Positions 33,787 through 45,500 of a stretch of 64,000 bases of DNA are shown piece by piece. The position numbers and the translations under genes were made by a program. Every line of letters begins with the position of its first letter. Within the stretch, counting starts at the first letter, position 1. Origin of the DNA: Dasypus novemcinctus. Its lineage: Eukaryota > Chordata > Mammalia > Cingulata > Dasypodidae. The DNA lies in contig NC_080678.1 in the NCBI RefSeq assembly GCF_030445035.2, positions 117,309,947 to 117,373,946 of the forward strand, given 5' to 3'. The notes beneath the pieces were generated by a model. That model saw only the letters and a list, made by a program, of their open reading frames with translations, was not told where the DNA came from and did not search any database.

Positions 33787-34303
33787 TGTAGCAGTTTGAT
33801 ATGGTTATGAATTCCAAAAATAGATATTGGATTATGTTTGTAATCTGGTCTGTACCTGGGTATGATTGGCTTTGATTGGGCCATATCACTAGTGCATTCA
33901 GTCCCCATCTCTTGGTGGGTGGGCTTCACAAATAAAAGGCATGGCAAAGGACAGAACTGAGGGTTTTTTATGTTGGAGTTTTGATGCTGGAGTTTGATGC
34001 TGAAGCCTTAAGGTGGAGCCCTGGGAAGTAAGCACACAGAGGAAACAGAAGCAAGCCCCAGGAAGAGAGGAACCCTGAGCCCAGGAAGAAGCAAGACCCT
34101 GGAAGGGAGGATCTGAGAAGCCTGAACCCTCGCAAATGTCAGCAGCCATCCTGCTCCAACATGTGAAAATAAACTTGGTGAGGGAAGTAACTTATGCTTT
34201 ATGGCCTGGTATCTGTAAGCTCCTATCCCAAATAAATGCCCTTTATAAAAACCAACCCATTTCTGCTTTTTGCACCAGCACCCCTTGGCTGACTAATAAT
34301 ACA
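33787..34303 (+). repeat. 3' LTR of MaLR-like element
   Basis: 517 bp, with the shared strings GGCATGGCAAAGGACAGA and GTCAGCAGCCATC. It is followed by the target duplication ATAGC and then by resumption of L1 sequence. Confidence 0.85.
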
Positions 34304-37300
34304 ATAGCTGTCTTTTGTAATCCTAACTTCTACAAGATCAGTAGAAATACATCCTGTTTCATTTCCAATTTTGTCTTTTGTGTGTCTTTCCTCAAATGTT
34401 TATAAATTTTATTTTTCCATAGAACAACTTTTGATTTTGTTGATTCTCTTGATTGGTTTTCTGCTCTATATTTCATTCATGTCTGCTTTAATACTTATTA
34501 TTTGCTTACTTTTGCTAACTTCAGATTTAGTTGGTCTTCTTATTCTAGTTCCTCAAGATCTGAAATTAGGTTTTGGATTTGAGATCTTTCTTTTTTCTAA
34601 CGTACACATTTACAGCTATAGTTTTCACCCTGATCTTTGTTTTTGCTGTACCCATAAATTTTAGTATGTTGCATTTTCATTTTTATCATTTTCTAAGAAT
34701 TTTATGATTTCTCTTGTAATTTCTCTTTTGATTGATTTTGTGTTTAAAGGTGTGTTAATTTCCAAATTATCTGTGGATTTTCCAAAATCCCTTTTGTTCA
34801 TGGTTTCTAGCTTCATTCCACTGTGGTCAAAGAAGAAACTTTTCATGATTTCAATTATTTCAAAATTATTATTTATTGTGACCTAACATATATTCTGTCC
34901 TAAAGAGTGATCTGAGTCAACTAGAGAAGAATATGTGTTCTGCTGTTCTTGGGTGGATAATTTTGCACGTGTCTCCTGGGTCCCATTGGTTTATAATATT
35001 TTTCAAGTCCTCTTTCTATTTTGAAGTTCTGCCTAGATGTTCTGTTGATTATTGAAAGTCATGTACTGAAGCCATCAACTACTACTGTAGAACTGCCTGT
35101 TTCTCCTTTCAATTCTTTCAGTATTTGTTTTAAATTTTTTTGGGCTCTGTTATTAGCTGCATAGTTATTTGTAATCATTATATTTTCTTGATATATTGAC
35201 CCTTTTATTAATATATAGTGAAGTTATTTCTTATAACTCTTTTTGACTTAAAGACCATTTTGTCTGCTATTATTCACTTGGAATATTTTTCTTTCCTTTC
35301 ACCCTTGGGTTTAAGGTGAGTCATTTTGTAAATGCATATAGCTGGTCATGCTTTTTACCCATTTTGTCAATCTCTGCCTTTTAGTTGGCTAGTGTAATCC
35401 ATTTACATCCAATGTAATTACTGATATGGCAGGATTGACTATGGCCATTTTGCTTTGTGTGTGTGTGTAAATCTGATGCCTTTTGTACCCTACATTTCCT
35501 CCATCTCCTTCTTTTGTTTTAATTAATCTTTTGTAGTGAAATGATATGATTCTCTTCTCATTTCCTTTTCTGGATATTTTAAAGATATTTTCTTTGTGGT
35601 TCTCATGAGGTTTACATTTAGCATCCTTAATATATAACAATCTAGATAGAATTGATACTAATAATTTGCCTTCAATAGAATACACAATCTCTGCTCTTAA
35701 TACTCCTCCAAACCCTCGCATAGTGTTTTTTTCTCCACAAATTGCATCTTTATATAGTATGTGCTCAATAACATAGAATTATTCTTTTATGCTTTTATAT
35801 TTTAAGTCATGTAAAAAAATAAAAAAAAATTAGAGTTACAAACCAACATTACAATAACTCTTCCTTTCTTCATATGACTTCAAGTTGCTGTCTTGTGTCC
35901 TGTCCTTTCCTCCTGGAGGACTCACTTTAGTATATCTTGTAGGGAAGTTAGAGTGGTAACAATCTCCCTCTATTTTTGGGTTTCTGTGGATGCCTTGGTT
36001 TCTCCTTCCTTTTTGAAGGACAGTTTTGCCAGATATAGAGTTCTTGGTTGACAATTTTTCTCTTTCAGCACTTTAAATATGTCCCGTCACTGCGTTTTCA
36101 CCTCCATGGGTTCTGATTAGAAATCAGCAATTAATTTTAATGAGGATCCCATGTATGTAACTAGTGACTTCTCTCTTGCTGCGTTTAGGAGACTCTTTGT
36201 CTTTGCCCTTTGACAGTTTGACTATAATGCATCTCAATGTGGATATCTTTGAATTTATCCTATTTAAACTTTGTTGAGCTTCTTGGATGTTATATTCACA
36301 CCTTTCACCAAATTTGGGAAATTTCCATCCTTTATTCTTTCAAATATTCTGTCTCTTTTTCTTCTACTCTGGAACTATGATATGTTGATATGGCTCATTG
36401 TGTCCCACAGCTTTCTTAGGCTCTGTTTACTTTTTTTTTCATTGTTTTTCATTTTTCCTCACCAGCCTGAATAATCTCTTGTCTTATTTTCAAGGTTGCT
36501 GATTCTTTCTTTTGCCTGTTCAGATCTGTTGTTGAACCCCTCTAGTGAGTTATTTCAGTTACTATACCCTTTATCTTCATAATTTGTTTTGATCCTCTTT
36601 TAGATTTCTAATTCTTCCTTTTGCTCATGTATAATTTTTCTGATTTATTTTAGTTCGTTGTCCATATTTCATCTCACTGAACTTATTTAGGAAAGTTGAC
36701 TTACTGTCTTTGATTAGGAATTCCAGTGTCTGACCTTTCTCAGGGGTAGTTTATTCATTTTATTTTGTTCATTTGAATGAGCCATCATATCCTGTTTCTT
36801 TGTATGACTTGTGATATTTTTGCTGAAGTCTAAACATTGGATATTTTCATGTGTTAATGTTTAAAGTCAGATTCTACCACTTCCCAGTGTTCTGTAATGT
36901 TTGTTTAGTGATCGTTGAAGGCTGTAATGTGGATCAACTCTGTGTTGAGGGTCTCCTTCTACATGTAGGCCTATTTGTACTGAGCTCTCATAAACCAGCC
37001 CATATTAAAGAATTAGGTTCCTCTGTGGTCTTTCTACACATGCATCTTGCCCTGGACATGTGTAGGAGCTTTCAAAAATTCTCTGGCATGCACAAATTTC
37101 TTTTTTGTGTCCCAGCTTCCCATCCTAAAGAGAAACTCTCCAGCTCTTCCTCCTGTGTGCCAGGCAGCTTTTATATCTTCACCACATTTTACCCTGGTGG
37201 CTGTGGCTTATTTCTTCCCCATGATCTGTCTGCCCTGCTTCTCCACCCATTTTCTCTGCCCTGCATACTTTCCACATTAGGCAAAACCAGTGATCACCTT

Positions 37301-37459
37301 GAGTCAGTCTTTCAGGAGCTGTTGTGTGTGCAGACAGGCAGATGCACTAAATGGGACCCACCCTGTGAACCTGCAGTATTTGTCGGATGTGTGAAGTACT
37401 GATAAATGTCACAATGATGGTTTATTTTCTAGATTATCACTTAGGTAGGTTAGTCCTTA

Positions 37460-37665
37460 CCACAATGAGTCATTTTTTTAAATGTGCATTTTTTTTTTAA
37501 TGAGCAGATTTTACAGATACATCATAATAAAATGTACTGCTACATTTGAAAAATAGGGGATGATGTGGGAGAGTGAGGAGGGTACGGGGAATTCCTCATA
37601 ATTTCGATGTAACATTTCTGTAATCTAAAAGCTCTTTAAAAATAAATTTTATTATATTAAAAAAA
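37460..37665 (+). mobile_element. probable L1 3'-end fragment
   Basis: GGGGAATTCCTCATAATTTC, GATGTAACATTTCTGTAATC and an A-rich end with AATAAA resemble xenarthran L1 3' ends. It marks the last repeat before the GC-rich half of the window. Confidence 0.45.
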
Positions 37666-37669
37666 CACA

Positions 37670-40600
37670 CACACAACTGCCGAGCCCCTCCCCAGGGCTT
37701 TAAGCCCCTCTCCCTCGCTCCTGGCTCTGAGTTGGCCCATTGCTCGGCCTCGCCTTATGCGGCATTTTGTCACAGGAACAACCTTCTTACCACCAGCTTG
37801 GGAGAGGATTTGCTGGCACACAGACGGCCTGGGAGGCGAGTGGGAAACGCTCTCCCCAAGCCCGTCCTGGTGGCTGGCTGGACAGACGGGGGACTCGGCT
37901 GCACAGGAGGGTGATGGGCAGGGAGGGGGAGAGGGGGCTCCCTGAAGCAGCAGCAACGCCAGACAGGAAGGCTTTGAAGGCCAATGGTTATTTGTCCCAG
38001 GGTAAGCCTGCACACACAACCTGCATACGCAGAAACGGGCCCCTCCAGAGAAATTTTTTTAAACATGGGAGAAATTATGGTTATTTCCTTCACTAGCCAT
38101 CTAACTCAATCGATATTAAACTCCAAAACCTGCCATCTTTCCCCCCGTTCTTGCCGTGCACTCAATTGAAAGGCAGAAATGTAGCATTCAGGAAGACGGG
38201 ATTGAGGTGGAGAGCAGCCTAGTTCCCTAATGAAGTGAATGCCTGGGTGCCCTCAGTCACAGCTGCCCTTGCAGACCCTCCTGAGGTGCTCGGGGACCCC
38301 ACGCCAGGTTCCGGGGGCCTGTGGGCCTGGTGATTTCACAGACACAGAGGGACCGTGGGCTACGCCTGGTGGGAGGACGCTGCTCACTAAAACTCAGCCT
38401 TCTTGGGCGTGGATTCTCCAACAGGGGCAGATGGAACCAGATGGGGAATTGTTTTTCTTCTCTAGTGGAGAGGACACGGTTCAGTGGAATCCTTCTGGGC
38501 TTGGGCACAGTTTGGGACACCTGGACGGAGAAGTCGTGCTTCCAGCTAGTGACCCTGGGGGCTCCTCACCACCTTCTATGACACGTTCAGAATGTGGGAC
38601 TCCAAAGTGGGAAACCAGGAACATGGAGAAAGGAGATGAGAAATTCAAAGGCTTCTCTTTGCATGAAGTTAGGGCGGGAGACACAGGACTGGATTCACAT
38701 GAAATAGGCTCTTTGGGCTTTTTCATGGAGCGGAATTTGGCAGATGGATGAAGACGAGGTGCTGTGAGAGGCACAATCCATGTCATCCCCCACAGGGCCC
38801 CGGGATGTGTTATTCTAGCAGGTGGAGCGTACATGCATCTCGGAGAGGACAGAAACTCACCATGTAATAAACTCTTTTAATCATCAGCAACAAATGCCAA
38901 CATCTTTTTGACTGTAAAACCAAAACTGTGTGTCCACCTAAGCAAGTCTACAATCCGGGTCATTTGGTGCCTTAGCGATGGGGCTTTGCAGGCAGGGCTC
39001 GCGGAGGGCAGGCGGCCTGTGCCCGGGAACAGGGCGAGACCAGCGGCAGCATCCGGGAGGACCAGGAGTACGCACGGGGGGAATGGCAGCACCCCGGGCA
39101 CACGGGGAAGGGGACCCCCCTGCGGCAAGGTGGGGCGCACAGGGCTGGGTCGCAGACCACCGGCATGCATGGGGCTCTCACTGGGGCGAACGTGAGGCAC
39201 CTCCCCTGGAGGGCAGAGAAGAGAGAGAAGGTCACAAGAAGGTTGTCCGATTTGGGAGCGGAGGTTGCAGTTCCCTTGGCACGGTGGGCTGGGCTCAGGA
39301 CACCTGCACCCATTGGTGGACCTTTCCCTGGGTGCTGGCCTCCAGCCTCCACTCTACTTGGTGACGAGCGTCGGCTGTCACCTCCTCTGCAGGGGCACTC
39401 CCCGCCCTCCCCAGGCCCGACCTCTGACCTTGGTCTCCCCCCAGGCCCGACTCCACCCGGGGCTGCAGCATTGACCGGTTTGGGCCTCGGCATGTGTCTG
39501 CTGAAGGAGGACCCCTCCCCACAGCCTAGGCCACGGCGGGGCCCTGAGGCTGGGGGCTGCAGGGGGCCCCTGAAGGCAGAGGGTCTGCCCCACCCACTGT
39601 GCGAGGAAGCCCGTGCAGACCCTGCGTCTGTCTGCGGCACCTGCCGCCCCGGCGCTGCTGTCCTCTCTGCCCCTCCCTCCTGGGCTTGCCGAGGACCCCC
39701 ACCCTCCACTCAAGGCCCCCGCAAGTGCCAGGAGAGTGACCAGAGCACATTGGTCCCTCCCTCACTCCCAGTAAGGAAGGGTCTCCCCGCGCCTTCGGTC
39801 AGCCCCCTGGGAGAAGGGAGACGGCCGGCCTTCCGGGACCCCCGCTCGCCTCCAGCGGCAGCACCTCAAGACCCCGGCGTCTATCTTTAGAGCCCAGCAC
39901 CCCCGGTGCCCAGGAGGCCGGCCTCAGTAGGACAGGCCCGGCAGGGCCCCGGCGGGTGCTTGGCCGCCACCCTCGGCTCAGGCCCGGGGCCGCAGTCCTC
40001 CAACTCGCCCGCACACCCGTGTCCGCCTGGCCTTCCATGAGGGCCCGCCCGTGCCCGCTCTGAGCCAGGCGCCTGACATCAAGACAGCCCTGCTCTCAGG
40101 CACATGGCCCTCGGCTGCTGGAAAGCGAGCCCAGGGCGCCCATGTCCTTGAGGGGCCTGCAGAGCTGTGCACGTTGCCAGGTGAGGCCAAGGGGCCTGGA
40201 GACCCCCTCCAGCCTGTAGATGGAGGACGGGCCAGTGTGCGCGCCTGAAGCCATGGAGCTCGGGAAACTTCCATGGCAGCTGGAGGAAGCTATGACACCG
40301 CCAGGACAGCCAAGCAGGGACTCCAGGAAATGGTCGCGTCACAGCCTCCAAGCCACCCAGGAAAGGCCACTGGAACCACGCGAGGTCCCCAGGCCCTGCT
40401 GACCTCACGTGTCCCTCCCCACACCCCGAGCACACGCCGGGGCCTGTCCTGTGTGGTGGGGTCACCTCAGGACCTCACGCAAGAGGGACAGCAGAGGACA
40501 CAGAAGGCAGGTGGAAGCCAGCCCCGCACAGCTGGGGTCAAGTTAGGGTCAAGCTGGGGCCCGGCATGTCGGGGAGCTCAGAGCTTTCCTCTGCAAGACA

Positions 40601-41900
40601 CGGGGCCTGACCCCCAACCCAGGACACAGTGGGGATCAGATTTGGGGGCCACGAGCCACCCAGGAGCACTTGGAGAGTCTTCCAGCACGTGGACACGCTG
40701 CTGCTGGGCAGACGCCTCCTCAGTCGGAGACCTGCTGTCCCCTGGCTGTGGTCACTCATTGGCCCCACAGTGCCTGTGCTGACCTGCAGCAATCCCGCTG
40801 CGGCAGAGACCAGGGCACCCTGCTCAGGGGTGCAAAGTCCCGACGAGGAGCAAGGGGCACGCCTAGATGGGAGGCGTGTTCTCCGGGGCAGCATTTGGTG
40901 GCCGGGTGGGGTGTCAGCTTGACCAGTCATCTACCGGATAACACAGCTGCCATCTCTAGAACGGAGCTGGAGCGGAGCCAGGAGAGCAGGAGGGAGAGGC
41001 TGGGCACGTGCACCGTCATCCACGTCTGCCAGCCCAGGGGACTGCGCGGCCCTGGGACCACTCGCCAGGCCAGACTCTTACCTTCACCAAGAGGAATTTC
41101 TCCTTTCCTGTGTTTACTAAGTGTGCTCGGCTCTGGGGGCGAATCTAAGAGCAGGCTGTGTGGCTCTAGGGTTCTCTTTCCTCCTGTCTGTTCCACCCCT
41201 GTGCTCACCAGTCCAGGGACGATGGGCCCAACAGGCATGATGAGGCTGATCTGACGGCAAGGGCACCATGTGCCATCCAGAACAGATGTGCATGGAAACT
41301 TTACATCAGATCAGGCAGGGTGGAGGAGGGCTGCTGCAGCAGGTGGGCGAGCAGCGCTCGGGCCGCCCGGTCCTCGGGACAGCCGCACCCTCCCTGGCTC
41401 GGGCCTGTCTGCCCTGGGTGGCCTCAGGTGCTCTCTGTGCCCTCGGGCACACAGCAACCAGAGCTGCACATTCCCCGCACCTGCCAGGATGCAGCAGTCC
41501 TTCCACCTGCAGTGCCTGTCCTTGCTGGGCTTTCTCTCTGCTGGGTGCTTTTCCCAGATGATGCAGGACTAGCCTGGTCCCAGCCCAGAGCAGTCCTGGA
41601 GCACCGCCTGAGCCACAGATGTGGCGGTCAAGGGCCGGGCGCCTCCAGGGCCCCTGCCCCACCTGCACAAAGCGTGACGGGGGAGGCCACGCAGGGTGGG
41701 CTGCAGGCCGGGCCAGGGGGCCCGCGGCCACGTGGGGACAGCTGCCAGGTGATGTAGGAGGACCACATGAGATCCCAAGTGCTGACCCGAGCACAGGCAG
41801 TGCAGGGTGAGGAGGGTGCTGGGCTCTGGAGCCAGGCCACCGGGTCCCAGTCCATCCCCGCCCCGCAGTGGCTGTGTGAGGCGGGGCAAAGCACAAGCCT
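37670..41900. other. GC-rich flank downstream of ANTXRL, no gene recognised
   Basis: Base composition rises sharply here and CpG is common between about 38.97 and 40.47 kb. Frames up to 245 codons on both strands are explained by high GC, since they overlap each other in every frame and show no motif. The ANTXRL 3' untranslated region should start at 41924 and run left, but its end is not visible to me. Confidence 0.5.
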
Positions 41901-41924
41901 CTCTGTGCTCCAGCTTCCCGGTCT

Positions 41925-42521
41925 TTACAGCTGCACGTAACACAGTGCCAAGGCTTGGGCCAGAGGAGGGGCCAGAGGGGAGGACTGTAGGGCTCCCCAA
42001 GGGCAGCTGCCCAGGAGGTCCACCACGAGCGCAGCACTGCCCTGACTCCAGGTGCACACGTAGTGCTGCCGTTTACCCCCCGTGCCAGGGAGCCAACTCC
42101 AGGGGACCGTGGCTACCTGGAAGAGCCTGTGGGGGCTGCACCCGGAGCCTCCCACATGGGAGGCCACCTCCCGGGTGGCATAAAGCCAGCTGACCCCCAG
42201 GGCTGCAGGTGCAGGGGCCTCGTGGGCCAGGAGCGCTGGAGCTGGCGGCCAGCCCTGCTCTGCAGCCCCTTGCCCTTGACTCTGGCTGTGGCCTTCAGCC
42301 TCCAGCCTGGACAGTCCCCCGCCCATCCGAGACCACAGGGAGGAGCATGTGGGCGGCCACGGCCGGCCCCTGGGGCCTGCGTGCTCCTGAGGCCCCTGTC
42401 TGTGGGCACGTGTCACAAGGGAAAAGCACTGGGGTGTCGGCCCACCATGAAATGGGGGCCACATCAGGTGCACTGGGGTGCAGCATGGACTGAACAGGGC
42501 ACACAGGAGGTCCACCTTGCC
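41925..42521 (-). CDS. ANTXRL: ANTXRL terminal coding exon
   Basis: Acceptor CCTTTGCAG at 42522-42530, then a phase-0 frame of 198 codons to a TAA at 41925-41927. It starts GKVDLLCALFSPCCTPVHLM, matching the G-x-L-D-x-x-C/W segment with Cys/Trp-rich continuation in the ANTXRL tail. The remainder is low-complexity Pro/Ser/Gly-rich and not recognised; its length could be partly chance in GC-rich DNA. I saw no AATAAA on the minus strand in the next several hundred bases, so the transcript end is unknown. Confidence 0.65.
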   Translation of the reverse strand, partial: GKVDLLCALFSPCCTPVHLMWPPFHGGPTPQCFSLVTRAHRQGPQEHAGPRGRPWPPTCSSLWSRMGGGLSRLEAEGHSQSQGQGAAEQGWPPAPALLAHEAPAPAALGVSWLYATREVASHVGGSGCSPHRLFQVATVPWSWLPGTGGKRQHYVCTWSQGSAALVVDLLGSCPWGALQSSPLAPPLAQALALCYVQL

Positions 42522-45500
42522 CTGCAAAGGAAATGTGGTGTGAGGATGCATCCAGAGAGGGTCAGGCACCCCTGCTGCATGCCTGCTGGGGTGGTGGTCG
42601 CTGTGCTCAGTGTCAGAATTTGGAACAAGACACCCTTTTGGCGTGTGGGGTCAGTGGCTCATTTAGGGGACAAGTTCCCAGGTCGGGCGAGCTACACCAG
42701 GAGCCAGGAGAGGTCCCTGAGGGGGTGGTCAGGGGGTGCAGGGAGTTGGGCAGGAGCCCACGGTGGGCAGGGAGGCCTGCACTGGGGTGGAGTGAGGAGG
42801 GGGCAGGCAGGGGCCAGGCAGGAGGCAGGTTCCTGATATGGGGGGTGGGCAGGGCAGAGAACAGCCCAGAAGGAGCCCTGCGCCGGTAGAGGCAACACCT
42901 GGCTGGCCTGAGCCACAGGGTGGGGCGGGTCTGGGCCGAGCAGGCCGAACAAGTCACTGTGTCAGGACAGGGGTGGGGCTGGCTGTTCCAGTGCCTTCCG
43001 GGTCCACAGAGGGGCACGGAGCAGACGCAGGAGAAGGGCGGAGGGGCCCGGCCAGGAGGAGGTGGGACTCTTGTCCTCCAGGTGGCTCTTTCACCCCAGG
43101 ACACTCGGCCTGGCAGGGCTCTCCTGACCAGGTGGGTGGCATGACCAGGGAGGGGGTCTTGGGGCTCCTCCTCCCTGCAGCCCTGCGCCCCGTGTCACCA
43201 GCCACACAGCCAGCAGCTCTTGTCCTCATTCTGAGGAAACCTCAGTGGGAACTGCTTACCTGCCTGCTGTGGGCTGCCCGCAAGCACCAAGAGACCAGGT
43301 GGGGCAGGGGCGGCCAGGCTCGGTCAACTTGGAGCACCTGGGGCACAGGCCCCCCAGCTTCATGCCCTCCCCTGGCCCCTGCACCCAGGGAGGAAGCAAA
43401 GCGACCCAGACCCTGCACTCCCCCAGGTGAAGCCTTCCAGCCAGGCCTCTGCACCTGAACCGTCGCCCTCTCCCCTGCCCCAGCCCTCCTCACCTCCATT
43501 TGGCTCAGAGGCCCAGTGCCTGGGCAGTCACAGCAGCGGGTAATCATCACAGGGCATGGCAGGCTGCAGCACACTGTCTGTGGGAAGAGAAAGCACCTGC
43601 TTCAGGGTGGCACAACCGGGGGGCTGGTGCTGCCACTCAGCTGATGTTTGTGGGATGAATAAGGAACGATCGAGTGAGGGACCCCGGATTCCATCAGCAG
43701 CCCGCACCCCCAGGGAGCATCCTCTGGGGTAAACAAGACATCATCTGGCTCGTCCCCAAAGTGCTGCAAAGCTCCCCTGTCCCCTCACTGCTCTGACGCT
43801 CCCATTGGCAGAGCCTCCTTGAGGCTGTGCCCTGTGTGGGGCCTGGACCGAGGGCCCCAGAAGACAGGGGTTCACGCCTGCAGCTGTGCTCTCTGCGGGG
43901 AGCCATCTGTAACAGGGTGTGCCCAGGACGTCACTACTGGATGGGTGGCCAAAGAGAAGCGGGGGCTCTGTCCACTCCAGGAGCCTCATGAAGGAGGAAA
44001 TGTGACTCAGGAGGAGCCTGAAGGCAGAGGATGGAGGGGACCAAGGATGGCACTGTGTGGCCGAGGCATGAGGCCAGCCAAGGACCCCGAGAGCCGCAGT
44101 GACTGGCACTGGAACCTGCGGACCTGGGAGAAAGCAGGACTTCTGGGCTCCAGACCAGAGACAGTGACCTCCGGGTTCAAGCCACCCGGTGCATGGCGTT
44201 TGTCAGAGCAGCCCTGGCAAATGAAGACACCACATGCTGGGCTGGTCAGGGGTCCACGCACGGGCAGGGGACGCCCCTCAGCCACCGGGCTCAAGCTTTG
44301 AAAGCGTGACTGCCCCAGGCCCACCTGGTCCCACGGCTGCTGCCCTGAACCTGGCCCTGGGCTCCCCCAGGTGGGTGCCCCTCGCAGCTCCATGCCAGGT
44401 AAGCTCCCTTGCCCACCCTCAGCCCTGCAGGCCCCAAGGGCTGACCTGGCCAGGCCCCTCTGCCCACCAGGAGACCGTGATTAAGACAAGGGCCCGGCAG
44501 ATCCCAGAGCTGGGTCCTTGCAACATGAGGCTCCTTTTCCAGAAGCTTCCCTGAGTCCTGGGCAAGTACCATCCTGCCAGCCGGCAGGGGCTCAAGTTCC
44601 CCACCTGTCTCAGGAGGGTCCATGGCAGACCCCCACAGGCTGCCCACACTGCCCCTTTGGTGGGAGCCCAGGAAGGGGGACGCCTGGCTTTGCTAGCAGC
44701 CCCCGTCGCCCCACCCCTGCGCCCTCCTCCTCCTGCTCTGCAGGCTCTTGGCACAGGCGGTGGAGCTCCTGGGGCGGGAGCGGACCCCTCCCTGGGCCGT
44801 GGGAGGCTCGGTGCATGGCAGATGAGCTCACAGGAAGTCAGGACGCACTTAGGACTTACAGTAGAGGGTTCCAGCAGGAGTCGTGGCAGCTCCTTTTCTG
44901 TCTAGATTGAGAAAAAAACATAACCTGTGCTGGAAGGTGTGATTTGGGCTCAGCCTCAGCCCCTGGGAGAGGTGGGGACCCTGCTCAGAACCGCGGGGCA
45001 CAGACCAATGCCTGTGGAGCTGTGGCCAGCATGGCTGCCTCTGAGCCTCAGTTTCCTCCTTTGTCACAGGGACACCACCCCTCCCTGGACGGCTTGGGCA
45101 GACCAGGCAGGCTGAGGCCACCCCAAGCCGAGAGCCCTTTGCGGGATGGTCCCCGCAGGCCTTCCCTCGAGCCCTCCCTGGGCAGGGACCCGCCTGCTCC
45201 TTCTCTGCCCCCCCCTTCTCCTCCTCCTTCCCGCAGCTCTCTGGATGGTCCTTCAGCCCCTCGAAGGCCCCTCCTTCCTAACCCAGGAGCACTCCTGTCT
45301 GTCCTCCTGCTGCCCTGCTGCACACTGGCCTCTGGTCACCTCTAGAAGGGCTGTGGGCACTGGAGCAGCCTGGCCCAGCGTGCGCAGCCTCCCCGTGAGC
45401 ATCCCGTGGCAGGTGGGGCAGGAGGCCAGGGTGCCTCTAGGTTCCAGGGGGGAATGGAGCCTGAGCCGTGAGCAGTCTTGGGAGCTGCCACCATAGCAGG

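Larger units (their letters stand above)
22783..34303 (+). mobile_element. MaLR/ERVL-like element, split by the provirus
   Basis: Its LTRs are 22783-23262 and 33787-34303, both starting TGTAGCAGTTTGATATG and ending TAATACA or TAATAATACA. A 5-bp duplication ATAGC flanks it (22778-22782 and 34304-34308). After the first LTR the sequence reads TTTGGTACCGAGGAGTGGGG, the tRNA-Leu-type primer region of ERVL/MaLR elements. Without the provirus the internal region is only about 1.5 kb with no coding frame, as in non-autonomous MaLRs. A purine-rich run AGAGGGTGGAG precedes the second LTR. Confidence 0.85.
21440..36870 (-). mobile_element. old L1 (antisense), host of the nested insertions
   Basis: The plus strand shows the familiar antisense L1 ORF2 series: GCTAGAACTTCCAGTACAATG near 21603, GGGATAAATCCTAGTTGGTC near 21921, and GTTGGTGCATAATTGTTCATAG at the MaLR insertion point. 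The series resumes after 34309 with the matching downstream text and continues to about 36870. Internal interruptions are an L1 3'-end fragment (21990-22120), a CTTT tract plus short SINE (22184-22357), another A/T-rich insert (about 22395-22500), and the MaLR/provirus block. No intact ORF remains. Confidence 0.8.

Noticed and set aside
39165-39890. 241-codon plus-strand frame
   Set aside because: GC-rich DNA with equally long overlapping frames on both strands, no motif, no splice partners.
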